A stretch of DNA of 43,481 nucleotides from Gemmatimonadales bacterium (GTDB taxonomy: Bacteria > Gemmatimonadota > Gemmatimonadetes > Longimicrobiales > Gaopeijiaceae): positions 1 to 43,481 of the forward strand of contig REBS01000092.1 in assembly GCA_007692605.1 (NCBI GenBank), written 5' to 3'. Every line of letters begins with the position of its first letter. Position 1 is the stretch's first letter. The position numbers and the translations under genes were made by a program. The notes under the pieces are model-generated. The model worked only from the letters and a program-made list of their open reading frames with translations, made no database searches and was not told the origin of the DNA. This document shows positions 32,941 to 41,211 of this stretch, one piece after another.

Positions 32941-33938
32941 CGCGAACCTCCGTGGGATTTCTCGCCAGCTCCCTGCTCTGGGCCCTTCTCTGGCTCCTCC
33001 TCACCCCCGGGGACCTGCTCGCCTGGGGCCCGGCCACCCATATCGCGATCGGGGAGGCCGTTCTCGCCTCGAGCCATCTTCTCCCTCCGGCGATCCGGGA
33101 GGTCATCGAACGCTTCCGAACGCCGTTCCTATACGGTTCGGTCGCGGCGGACATCTCCTTCGCCAAGAAGTACGCTCCGGCCGGCCGGCACTGTCACCAC
33201 TGGCATGTGGGCGAGGAAATCCGGAATGAGGCTGACACCGAAGAGCTCCGGGCGATGTCGCTGGGGTACCTGTCGCATCTGGCGGCAGACACCGTGGCCC
33301 ACAACTTCTATGTTCCCCGCCGCCTCCTCCTGACGAGCACCTCCCAGTCGGTCGGCCACACCTACTGGGAGCACCGGATGGACGTTCACCTCGGTGAACG
33401 GTTCCTGACCGGTGCCCGGGATGTCGTCCTTCGCCACGACCACCGGGAAGCCGACGACCTCCTCGATCGCGTGCTCTCGAGAACGCTCTTCTCCTTCCGG
33501 ACCAACCGCCGGATCTTCCGGGGCATGGTGGCGTTCCAGGACGACGAGCGGTGGAAGCAGATCTTCTCGACGATCCTGCAGCGCTCCCGCTTCGACCTGC
33601 CGGGAGAGCTTCGAAATCAGTACATCCGGCTCTCGTACGATTTCGTCATGGAGTACCTGTCCCGGGGAAGGGACTCGAGAGCCGCGGCCCTCGATCCCAT
33701 CGGAGACGTCAACCTGAAGACGGCGAAAACCGCACGACGGGAGGGGTTGGCCGAAACGGGAAGTCGCGAGCCGGAGTTCATGCGCGATTGGGCCGATCGC
33801 TTCTTCCCTCTCCCGGACGGGCCCCTCCTGTACGTCCCTCGGGCGCCCAGAACGCGCGTGCCGGGCCTCTGGCTGCCCTCGGGGCTCGAGGACGCACGCC
33901 CCGACCCGGATCCCTCCGAGACCGAACCCCCGACCTGA
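32937..33938 (+). CDS. Secreted zinc-dependent phospholipase C / S1-P1-like hydrolase
   Basis: 333-residue exported hydrolase of the zinc-dependent phospholipase C/S1-P1 nuclease superfamily. Signal peptide 1-29; cleavage after LLA would expose Trp30 as mature N-terminus, which in Bacillus cereus PLC is itself a zinc ligand. Further ligand-like residues occur in the family order: His35, Asp72 (VAADIS), the His-rich HCHHWH (85-90), HxxxD as His114-Asp118, and HxxxE as His141-Glu145. The last 60 residues are proline-rich. The start is TTG at 32937. Closest annotated relatives are phospholipase C-type proteins common in Gemmatimonadota-like genomes. Substrate (phospholipid, phosphodiester or nucleic acid) cannot be decided. 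It ends 67 bases from the convergent uvrD gene. Confidence 0.85.
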   Translation: MTRTSVGFLASSLLWALLWLLLTPGDLLAWGPATHIAIGEAVLASSHLLPPAIREVIERFRTPFLYGSVAADISFAKKYAPAGRHCHHWHVGEEIRNEADTEELRAMSLGYLSHLAADTVAHNFYVPRRLLLTSTSQSVGHTYWEHRMDVHLGERFLTGARDVVLRHDHREADDLLDRVLSRTLFSFRTNRRIFRGMVAFQDDERWKQIFSTILQRSRFDLPGELRNQYIRLSYDFVMEYLSRGRDSRAAALDPIGDVNLKTAKTARREGLAETGSREPEFMRDWADRFFPLPDGPLLYVPRAPRTRVPGLWLPSGLEDARPDPDPSETEPPT

Positions 33939-34005
33939 GGACCGAGGGGGCCCGCGCTCGATCGATGACCCCGACCACGGCGTTCGATCCCTCGTCGCCC
34001 CCCCG

Positions 34006-36321
34006 TCAGAAATCCCGCTCGAGCCGTGCGTAGCGGGCCAGGAGCCGCTTGGTCCCCGCCGTATCGAAGTTCACCGTGACCTTGAGGTCGCGCCCGAAGC
34101 CGGACACCTCGACGACGGTACCGGAGCCGAAGGTCTGGTGGGAAACCCGCTCTCCTTTCACCAGATGGGGGGCATCCTGATTCAGCCCCTCCTCGAAGAT
34201 CTCCTCCTCTCGAGCCTCCTTCGCCTTCTTCGCTGCCTCCCGCGTACGGGCCGACCCGAACGTCCCCTCGTCTCTCCCTCCCCCCCGGGGTGAAAACTGG
34301 GCCCGCTGACGCTCGAGCGTCGGAGATCGCCGAGGCTCCAGGAGGGCCTCCGGAATGTCCTCCACGAACGACGAGAGCTTGCCGAACATGAAGTCGCCGG
34401 CCCGACGACGCTCGCGGGCATGCGTCAGGTAGAGCTTGTCCTCGGCGCGGGTGATTCCCACGTAGAAGAGTCGCCGCTCCTCTTCGAGCTGCGTGGGGTC
34501 GTCGTAGGCCCGACCGAGCGGGAAAAGACCGTCTTCGAGCCCCGCGATGAAGACGGTCGGGAACTCCAGGCCCTTGGCGTTGTGGAGGGTCATGAAGGTC
34601 ACGGTGTCGGCGTCGTCGTCGGCCCGGTCCAGGTCGGTCACCAGGGCCACCCGCTGCAGGAAGAGATCCAGCTCCGTGAAGTGGTCCGGGGGCGCCTCCT
34701 CCCATTCTTCGGAGAGTTCGGCATCGAAGTCGAGGGCTCCCGCGATGAGCTCCTTCACATTCTCGGCACGATCCTCCCCCTCGGGCCCCTCGTCGCGCAG
34801 GTGCGTGAGGAGGTCCAGCTCCTCGATCAGCTCCTCGATGAGATTGCCGACCGCGAGCTGCGAAGCGCGCGCCGAGAACCGCTGGATCAGTTCGACGAAT
34901 ACGGGGAGCGCTTTCGTGGCCCCCGCCGGCAGGTTCGGCACCTCGTCGGCTCTCGCCGCCGCCTCGAGCGGCTGGATCCCCTCGCGGGTCGCCCAGTCCA
35001 GGAGTCGCTTCTGCGAGGTCTTTCCGATGCCCCGCTTCGGGTAGTTCACCACCCGGATGAACGCACCCGCATCGCGAGGGTTCGAGATGAGCCGAAGATA
35101 GCCCAGCAGGTCCTGGATCTCCCGCCGCTCGTAGAAGCGCACTCCCCCGACGATCTGGTACGGAATGCCCCTCCGTCGAAAGGCGTCCTCAAGCGCCCGG
35201 GACTGGGCGTTCGTCCGGTAGAGGATCGACACGTCCCGATACTCGAAACCGCCCTCGGCGCTGCGCCGGGCCTCGATCTCATCGGTGATCCACCGAGCCT
35301 CGTCCCGCTCGTCGGCGGTCTCGACCAGGGTGATCCGATCCCCCTCCTCACGATCGGTGCGGAGCGTCTTCTCCTTCCGGTGAAGGTTCCGGCGAATGAC
35401 CTGGTTCGCCGCGGCCAGAATCACCGAGGTCGAGCGGTAGTTCTGCTCGAGCCGGACCACGCTTGCGCCCGTGTAGGTGCGCTCGAAGTCGAGGATGTTC
35501 CGGATGTCGGCGCCCCGCCAGCCGTAGATGGACTGATCGTCGTCTCCGACCACCATCAGGTTCCGGTGCTCGGCCGCGAGAAGCTCCAGGAATCGGAACT
35601 GCGCCCGGTTCGTGTCCTGGTACTCGTCGACCAGGATGAACGCGAAACGCTCCTGGTAGCGACTCAGAAGTGCCGGGTTCGCCTCGAGAAGCTCGACCGG
35701 CTTCACGAGAAGGTCGTCGAAGTCGAAGGCATTCTGATCCCTGAGCGACTTCTGGTAGTCCGGGAAGATCTGCGCCACCGTGCGGAGGAAGAGATCGAAC
35801 CCCTCCCCGTGCATCTCGACAAACTCCTTCGGCGTGATCAGCTGGTTCTTCGCGTCGGAGAGGGCGGAGCGGACCGCCTTCGGCTTCCAGCGTTTCGGGT
35901 CGAGCTCCAACCGGTCCATGACCCGCTTGATCTCGCGGAGGCTCTCTTCGGCGTCGAAGATCGTGAAGGTGGAGTCCCACCCGAGGAGCTCGGCATGACG
36001 GCGCAGGAACCGCGCCCCGAGCGAGTGGAAGGTCCCCATCCACGCGCCCACGGGGTCCCGGCCCAGGAACCCCCGGACACGCTCGCGCATCTCCCCGGCC
36101 GCCTTGTTGGTGAAGGTGACGGCCAGGATGCGGTCGGCGGGGACTCCGTGCTCCTGGACCAGTCGCGCGATCCGAACGGTGAGCACCCGGGTCTTTCCGG
36201 AGCCCGCACCGGCAAGCACGAGGATCGGGCCCTCGACGTGTTCGACGGCCCGTTTCTGTTCGGGATTCAGCCCCTCGGTCTGATCCGGGCCACGGTCGGT
36301 AAACAGTGAATTCTGACTCAA
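34006..36321 (-). CDS. uvrD: UvrD/PcrA-type 3'-5' DNA helicase
   Basis: Superfamily 1A helicase for nucleotide excision repair, mismatch repair and removal of recombinase filaments. 771 residues from the TTG at 36321, the only in-frame start between the kinase stop and the conserved N-terminus. Walker A AGAGSGKT is at 37-44; motif II DEYQDTN, the QNYRS motif and the later GLEFPTVFIAGLEDGLFP and VGITRAE blocks are all present. The C-terminal end has the Tudor-like GERVSHQTFGSG ... GTKRLLARYARL element of PcrA/UvrD that binds RNA polymerase. It is the last gene of the leftward lipoprotein-serS-kinase-uvrD operon, 89 bases after the kinase stop. Whether UvrD or PcrA is the better name cannot be settled from sequence. 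Confidence 0.97.
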   Translation of the reverse strand: MSQNSLFTDRGPDQTEGLNPEQKRAVEHVEGPILVLAGAGSGKTRVLTVRIARLVQEHGVPADRILAVTFTNKAAGEMRERVRGFLGRDPVGAWMGTFHSLGARFLRRHAELLGWDSTFTIFDAEESLREIKRVMDRLELDPKRWKPKAVRSALSDAKNQLITPKEFVEMHGEGFDLFLRTVAQIFPDYQKSLRDQNAFDFDDLLVKPVELLEANPALLSRYQERFAFILVDEYQDTNRAQFRFLELLAAEHRNLMVVGDDDQSIYGWRGADIRNILDFERTYTGASVVRLEQNYRSTSVILAAANQVIRRNLHRKEKTLRTDREEGDRITLVETADERDEARWITDEIEARRSAEGGFEYRDVSILYRTNAQSRALEDAFRRRGIPYQIVGGVRFYERREIQDLLGYLRLISNPRDAGAFIRVVNYPKRGIGKTSQKRLLDWATREGIQPLEAAARADEVPNLPAGATKALPVFVELIQRFSARASQLAVGNLIEELIEELDLLTHLRDEGPEGEDRAENVKELIAGALDFDAELSEEWEEAPPDHFTELDLFLQRVALVTDLDRADDDADTVTFMTLHNAKGLEFPTVFIAGLEDGLFPLGRAYDDPTQLEEERRLFYVGITRAEDKLYLTHARERRRAGDFMFGKLSSFVEDIPEALLEPRRSPTLERQRAQFSPRGGGRDEGTFGSARTREAAKKAKEAREEEIFEEGLNQDAPHLVKGERVSHQTFGSGTVVEVSGFGRDLKVTVNFDTAGTKRLLARYARLERDF

Positions 36322-36410
36322 GCGAAGTGGATGGGTTGAAGTGGAAGAAAAGTCGTCCTGCGAAGCGGCTGGTGATCCCCGGCACCCCTTCGACGGCGGA
36401 CGGAAGGCGA

Positions 36411-37601
36411 TCAGCGATCCACGGTGGGGATCCGGATCTGGAACACCGTTCCGGTGGATCCACTCCGAAGCAGCTCGATCCGGCCGTTGTGGATCCGCTC
36501 CACGATCCGCCGGGTCAGGGAAAGTCCGACCCCCCACCCCCCGCTCTTGGTCGTGATCCCGGGGTCGAAGAGGCGGTCGCGAATGACCGGGTCCACCCCG
36601 GGCCCGGAGTCTTCGACCTGAAGGGTGACCCATCCGTCCTCTCGATGGAACCCCCTCAGCACGATCCTCCCGCCCCGCCCCCCCAGCGCGTCGAGCGCGT
36701 TTTTCATGAGATTCTCGAGCGCCCACGACAGCAGAACCTCGTTTCCGAGGACTTCGGGAAGATCGGCCTCGATCTCGGTCTCGAGGCGCAGCTCGGCGCC
36801 GAGCCGTGGGATTCTGGCTCTCAGGTAGCGCTCCACCCCACTGAGCACCCCGCCGATCTCGAGGGGCACCAGCTTCGTGTCGCGGCCGATGAGTTCGAAT
36901 CGCCGGCTCACCCGCTCCAGCCGGTCGACGTCCTCGGCGATCTCACCGGCCACCTGTGGGTCTTCGAGGTCGCCGGGTCGCTCACCGGCAGGCAGCCGCA
37001 GGACCTCGAGCCATCCCTTGAGTGACGAAATCGGGGTACCGAGCTGGTGGGCGAGCTCCCGGGCCATCGCGGTCCATGCCCGGTCCGCCTCGGCGCGGCG
37101 CTGCGCCCGCACGACGAGCACCCCGACCAGAAAGAGCAGGAGAAACCCGCTCACCTGCAGCCAGGGAATCCAACGGAGACGCTGCAGCTCCGGAGAATCC
37201 CCGAAGTAGATCCGGTTCAACTCCGGGTCCCCGACCGGGGGGTTGCGAAGGGCCAGTCGTTCCGCGTACTCCCGCGCCCGCTCCTGGCCCGCCGTTGTCA
37301 TGAGATCGACGTCGAAGGGGAGGTTCACGGCATCGAGGATCGTGTCGCCGGGCCCGGTCAGAATCAGGGGAATCCCGGACTCCAGGATGATCTGCTGGAG
37401 GCGAACCAGCATTTCCACTCCCTCGTCGCTGACCGGGTCGTCCGGGTCGGTCATCCCCGCCTGGACTTCGGCCGAGAGCCTGGCGAGCGTCTCGTTGTCG
37501 GCGCGAACCGCGCTGATGATCTGCTCCGTATAGACCAGGTACCAGCCCAGAAGCGCAACGAAGAGAAAGGCCAGCGCGATGGACCACCGCCCCCTCAGCA
37601 C
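36411..37601 (-). CDS. Membrane sensor histidine kinase, HAMP-less
   Basis: 396-residue histidine kinase. Two membrane helices (about 6-24 and 146-166) enclose a periplasmic sensor domain of about 120 residues with no family I recognise. There is no HAMP domain: the second helix runs straight into the dimerisation helix, with the phospho-acceptor His185 in ELAHQLGTP. ATPase domain: N-box around Asn297/Asn301, D-box DSGPG (331-335), F-box RLFDPGITTK and G2 GGWGVGLSL (354-362). Start taken as GTG at 37601, 19 bases after the serS stop, preceded by a G-rich Shine-Dalgarno stretch. No response regulator is adjacent; the nearest is the stand-alone receiver at 39723 across a divergent promoter region. 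Confidence 0.93.
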   Translation of the reverse strand: MLRGRWSIALAFLFVALLGWYLVYTEQIISAVRADNETLARLSAEVQAGMTDPDDPVSDEGVEMLVRLQQIILESGIPLILTGPGDTILDAVNLPFDVDLMTTAGQERAREYAERLALRNPPVGDPELNRIYFGDSPELQRLRWIPWLQVSGFLLLFLVGVLVVRAQRRAEADRAWTAMARELAHQLGTPISSLKGWLEVLRLPAGERPGDLEDPQVAGEIAEDVDRLERVSRRFELIGRDTKLVPLEIGGVLSGVERYLRARIPRLGAELRLETEIEADLPEVLGNEVLLSWALENLMKNALDALGGRGGRIVLRGFHREDGWVTLQVEDSGPGVDPVIRDRLFDPGITTKSGGWGVGLSLTRRIVERIHNGRIELLRSGSTGTVFQIRIPTVDR

Positions 37602-37620
37602 GAGCCCCCCCGCGCGGCGA

Positions 37621-38898
37621 TCAGGGAACGAGTCGGGCCAGGCCCATTCGATCCCGGATCGCCTCGGGGATCTCCACACTCCCGTCTTCCGCCTGATAGG
37701 TCTCGAGAATCGCAACCATCAGGCGGGGCAGGGCGAGGGCCGAACCGTTCAAGGTGTGGGGGAACTCGGGCTTCTCGCCGGGTGCAGGACGAAAACGGAT
37801 GTTCGCACGGCGTGCCTGGTAATCCGTGAAGTTCGAGCAGGACGAAACCTCGAGCCACCGCTCCACCCCGGGAGCCCAGACCTCGATGTCGTACGTGAGC
37901 GCCGCCGAGAAGCCGAGGTCTCCGGCCGCGAGGCGAACGACCCGGTAGCTCAACCCCAGCCGCTGCAGAATCGACTCCGCCTCGGCCGTCAGCTCCTCGA
38001 GAGCGTCGCGACTCCGTTCCGGATGCTCGATGCGGACCAGCTCGACCTTTTCGAACTGATGCACCCTGAGGAGGCCTCTGGTGTCCTTCCCCGCAGCCCC
38101 GGCTTCGCGCCGGAAGCAGGGAGTGGCCGAGGTGTACCGGATCGGAAGCTCGTCGGCCGGCAGGATCTCGTCACGCCTCAGGTTCGTGAGGGGGACCTCG
38201 GCGGTGGGGATCAACCAGAGGCCATCCTGTTCGGTCCGATAGGACTCCTCGGCGAACTTGGGCAACTGCCCGGTCCCCGTGAGCGACTCTTCGGTCACCA
38301 GGTACGGGAGGTAAAACTCCTCGTACCCATGCTCATCGAGGTGAATCTGGAGCATCCACTCGATCAACACGCGCTGCAGGCGGGCACCCGTTCCTCTCAG
38401 CACGGGAAACCCCGACCCCGAAACCTTCGCTCCCCGCGGGAGGTCCAGGATCCCCAGCGTCTCCCCCAGCTCCCAGTGGGGCCGGGCGTCGAACGAATGC
38501 CGGAGCGGCTCGCCCCAGCTGCGAATCAGCTCATTGTCCTCTTCCCCACCCGGAACCACCTCGGGGAGAGGCAGGTTCGGGGTCATCAGGAGCAGGTCAT
38601 GGATCTCGTGGTCCGCCGCGTTCACCGTGGCGTCGAGTTCCGAGATCCGGACGCCGACCTCACGCATCTCGAGGATCAGCGCCTCGGCATCCTCTCCCGC
38701 CCGTTTTCTCTCTCCGATGGTGCGCGAAACCTCGTTGCGCCTCGCCTTCAGCGCATCGGCTTCGGTGATCGCGCCCCGACGAACCTCGTCCAGTTCCAGA
38801 ACCCGATCGATGGCGCCGACATTCCCACCCGCACCCCGGATGGAAAGCGCCGTGCGGAAGCGATCGGGGTCGGCGCGAAGGCCTCGTAGATCTAGCAT
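37621..38898 (-). CDS. serS: Seryl-tRNA synthetase
   Basis: Charges tRNA-Ser (and primes selenocysteine synthesis where that exists). 425 residues. The N-terminal long antiparallel coiled coil (about 30-105) that grips the tRNA variable arm is clear, and motif 2 CFRREAGAAGKDTRGL and motif 3 in NGSALALPR are intact, with the serine-binding SCSNFTDYQARR stretch. ATG at 38898, seven bases after the lipoprotein stop. The kinase begins 19 bases after its end. Confidence 0.98.
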   Translation of the reverse strand: MLDLRGLRADPDRFRTALSIRGAGGNVGAIDRVLELDEVRRGAITEADALKARRNEVSRTIGERKRAGEDAEALILEMREVGVRISELDATVNAADHEIHDLLLMTPNLPLPEVVPGGEEDNELIRSWGEPLRHSFDARPHWELGETLGILDLPRGAKVSGSGFPVLRGTGARLQRVLIEWMLQIHLDEHGYEEFYLPYLVTEESLTGTGQLPKFAEESYRTEQDGLWLIPTAEVPLTNLRRDEILPADELPIRYTSATPCFRREAGAAGKDTRGLLRVHQFEKVELVRIEHPERSRDALEELTAEAESILQRLGLSYRVVRLAAGDLGFSAALTYDIEVWAPGVERWLEVSSCSNFTDYQARRANIRFRPAPGEKPEFPHTLNGSALALPRLMVAILETYQAEDGSVEIPEAIRDRMGLARLVP

Positions 38899-38905
38899 TC
38901 AGGAC

Positions 38906-39463
38906 TCAGCTCGGGGGGACGAGGCTGCGGTTGTTGCAGTCCGGACTCGTATCGAAGAGGAACCGGAGCACCCCGTTCGCATCGTCGATCTCGAGAGGTT
39001 CCACCTTTCCGTAGTAGGAGCATTGCTGTCCGAAGCGCCCGGGCTGCCGGTGGGTACGGATCACGTAGATCGTCCCGATCTCGAGGGGGACCGTGGCTCG
39101 CGTCACGTACGATGCCGTATCGCGGGGCGCCTCCCGGACCTCTTCGTAGCTGACGCCCGGAATCGGTGCGATCCCCGCATCGGAGCTGACCCCGAGGGCT
39201 CGGGGGGGCACGAGTACCAGCTCTCCCCCCTGCCGATCGAGCGCGAAATCCCACCGACCGATCGCCTCGGGACTCTCGAGGACCACGCGCTGTCCCTGAA
39301 GCATCTCGAAGGCCGAAGGGCGGTTCCGCTCCTCCCGGTCGAGCGAGTAGATGACGCGCTCCCTGGGGTCTTCCGTCCAGCGGATCAGGAAGGGATCATC
39401 GCCGCATGCCACCGTCGCCATCGCGACGAGAATGAGGGCGGGGATGATGCGTCGAATGGCCAC
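38906..39463 (-). CDS. Lipoprotein of unknown function
   Basis: 185-residue predicted lipoprotein. The start is GTG at 39463 with GGGAG six bases before it. Signal sequence 1-19, lipobox ATVAC with lipid Cys20, then a beta-rich domain with no recognised family. Two further cysteines (about 148 and 175, in QQCSYYG and PDCNNRS) could form a disulfide bridge in the periplasm or at the surface. Promoter at 39552-39581. It is the first gene ahead of serS, an unusual partner for a lipoprotein, and may simply use the same promoter. Confidence 0.75.
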   Translation of the reverse strand: MAIRRIIPALILVAMATVACGDDPFLIRWTEDPRERVIYSLDREERNRPSAFEMLQGQRVVLESPEAIGRWDFALDRQGGELVLVPPRALGVSSDAGIAPIPGVSYEEVREAPRDTASYVTRATVPLEIGTIYVIRTHRQPGRFGQQCSYYGKVEPLEIDDANGVLRFLFDTSPDCNNRSLVPPS

Positions 39464-39551
39464 AGATGACTCCCGGAAGTACGAATGAGTGTCGCGGGGC
39501 CCCGGTCGACGGGCTCCCCTTCCCCCCGCCCAGCGGTTCGGCGAGAGGTGA

Positions 39552-39581
39552 AGACTACCCGAAAGAGCGAGGTGGTGTCAA
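39552..39581 (-). promoter_or_regulatory. Promoter of the lipoprotein-serS-kinase-uvrD operon
   Basis: On the minus strand: consensus -35 TTGACA (39576-39581), 18-base spacer, -10 TAGTCT (39552-39557). Predicted start near 39545, about 80 bases before the GTG at 39463. It lies back-to-back with the plus-strand promoter at 39603, with 21 bases between the two -35 boxes. Confidence 0.7.
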
Positions 39582-39602
39582 CCCCGAAAGGCCCCGGCTT
39601 TC

Positions 39603-39631
39603 TTGACTTTACACCGCGTGCGCCGTAGGTT
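39603..39631 (+). promoter_or_regulatory. Promoter of the receiver-manC operon
   Basis: Plus strand: -35 TTGACT (39603-39608), 17-base spacer, -10 TAGGTT (39626-39631), start expected near 39638, leaving a leader of about 85 bases before the ATG at 39723. Shared 142-base region with the opposite promoter makes joint control possible. Confidence 0.65.
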
Positions 39632-39722
39632 CCCGCCCGAATTTGAACGGCGTCCTTCCGAGGACTCCAGGGGATCGAACTTCAGCCAGAGTCGACGTCT
39701 CCGCTCCTCGCATGGAGGGTTC

Positions 39723-40127
39723 ATGGCGCACTTCGTACCTCCCCGCCCCGCCGGGTCACTCCGCCTTCTGGTGGCCGAGGATGAACCCCATATTCGGCGG
39801 ATCCTCGTCACCCTGCTCGAGGCGTCGGGGTTTCAGGTCGACATTGCACGAGATGGACAGGAGGCGGTGGAGCGGCTTCGGGGGGATACTCGCTACGACA
39901 TGGTGCTGACCGACCTCCTCATGCCGGAGACCACAGGCCTTGAGCTGCTCGAGATCATCCGTGACCTCCCGGGACGCCGGGACGTCCCCGTGATCGTCCT
40001 CACCGCGAAGGGTCAGGACGCGGACCGGGACCGAGCCTACGCCCTGGGTGCCGCCGACTTCATCACGAAGCCCTTCTCGCCGAAGAAGCTTCTCAATCGA
40101 GTGGACCAGATCCTTGGACAGGCCTGA
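39723..40127 (+). CDS. Stand-alone response-regulator receiver protein (CheY-like)
   Basis: 134 residues consisting of a receiver domain only, with no output domain. Acidic pair Glu19-Asp20, phospho-acceptor Asp64 in VLTDLLMP, Thr94 and Lys116 in ITKPFSP are all intact, so it should be phosphorylated. The first 12 residues are a short proline-containing extension. Start ATG at 39723 with GGAGGG five bases before; the open frame upstream crosses the promoter and is ignored. Its end overlaps manC by 14 bases. The partner kinase is unknown; the kinase at 36411 is the nearest. It probably acts by binding another protein. Confidence 0.92.
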   Translation: MAHFVPPRPAGSLRLLVAEDEPHIRRILVTLLEASGFQVDIARDGQEAVERLRGDTRYDMVLTDLLMPETTGLELLEIIRDLPGRRDVPVIVLTAKGQDADRDRAYALGAADFITKPFSPKKLLNRVDQILGQA

Positions 40128-41211
40128 CCCCCCGATCTCGGCCGTGATCCTCGCAGGGGGCGTCGGGTCCAGGTTCTGGCCCGCGAGCACTCCGTCGCGT
40201 CCGAAGCAGCTGCTGCCCCTCGCCTCGGAGAACCCCCTCATCGTCGACACCGTGACCCGGGCGCTGCGGCTGGTCCCCGAGACCCGCCTTCACATCCTGA
40301 CCGGCGAGCACCTGCGGGAGCCCTTCCAGCGCGTCCTTCCCGCCCTCCCGGCCAGCGCCTACTGGATCGAGCCCAGGGCCCGTGGAACGGGGCCGGTGCT
40401 CGCCTGGGCCGCCCATCGGCTCGTCCGGGAGGATCCCGATGCGGTGATGGTCTCCCTCCACGCCGATCACGCGATCGTGCCCACCGATGCGATGGTGCAA
40501 CTCCTCACCACCGCCGGCGCCTTTGCGGCGAGCGAAGGCCTCCTTCTGACGATCGCGATTCCACCGACCCGTCCCGAGACCGGATACGGCTGGATCCGTC
40601 CGGGGGCGCCGCTCGTCGATCGACCGGGGTTCCGCGTCTGGCGGGTCGGTGCCTTCGTGGAGAAACCCGACCTGGAGACGGCCCGCCGGTACCTCTCCGA
40701 GGGGCACCTCTGGAATTCCGGAATCTTCGTCTGGTCCGCCGCCACCTTTCTCGAGGAGGTCCGCCGGCTCAGCCCCGAGATCGGGCCTCACCTCCCCCTT
40801 CTCGAGGGGGGAGACGAGGCGGCGTTCTTCGACGCTGTCGACCGGATTTCCATCGACGAGGCCGTCCTCGAGCGATCCGATCGAATCGGCACCGTCGAGG
40901 CCACCTTCCAGTGGGACGACGTGGGAAGCTGGAGTTCGCTGGAGCGCTCGCACGCCCCCGACGCTCAGGGAAACGCCTCTCGAGGACCGGTGCATGCGCT
41001 CGACGCGCGGCGCAACCTCGTCTGGTCCGACGAGGGACCCGTCGTGCTCTGGGGGGTCGACGACCTGGTTGTGATCCGCTCCGGAGATCTCACCGTCGTG
41101 GCCCCTCGGGACCGCAGCCCGGAGTGGAAGCACCTTCTCGACTCCCTCCCCCCGGAGCTTCGTGAGAAGGCCGATCCGCGCAGCGACGACCCCCCCGAGG
41201 ACACTCCATGA
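40114..41211 (+). CDS. manC: Mannose-1-phosphate guanylyltransferase
   Basis: Makes GDP-mannose from GTP and mannose 1-phosphate for capsule, O-antigen or glycan synthesis. 365 residues. The nucleotidyltransferase signature GGVGSRFWPAS (15-25) with PKQ at 30-32 and the HADHAI metal-site region, plus VEKPDLETARRYL, identify the ManC/GMP pyrophosphorylase branch (short form, without a fused isomerase domain). The start is TTG at 40114, inside the end of the receiver gene (14-base overlap in another frame); a GTG at 40144 would cut into the first strand. It is followed by a four-base ATGA overlap with the next gene. Confidence 0.9.
   Translation: MDRPDPPISAVILAGGVGSRFWPASTPSRPKQLLPLASENPLIVDTVTRALRLVPETRLHILTGEHLREPFQRVLPALPASAYWIEPRARGTGPVLAWAAHRLVREDPDAVMVSLHADHAIVPTDAMVQLLTTAGAFAASEGLLLTIAIPPTRPETGYGWIRPGAPLVDRPGFRVWRVGAFVEKPDLETARRYLSEGHLWNSGIFVWSAATFLEEVRRLSPEIGPHLPLLEGGDEAAFFDAVDRISIDEAVLERSDRIGTVEATFQWDDVGSWSSLERSHAPDAQGNASRGPVHALDARRNLVWSDEGPVVLWGVDDLVVIRSGDLTVVAPRDRSPEWKHLLDSLPPELREKADPRSDDPPEDTP

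Noticed and set aside
33939-34005. Bidirectional terminator between the phospholipase-like gene and uvrD
   Set aside because: Six-base arms CGAGGG and CCCTCG exist but with a loop of about 40 bases and no T-run on either strand.
34420-36309. Plus-strand open frame of about 629 codons opposite uvrD
   Set aside because: Antisense shadow of the helicase gene; no start signal or family resemblance.
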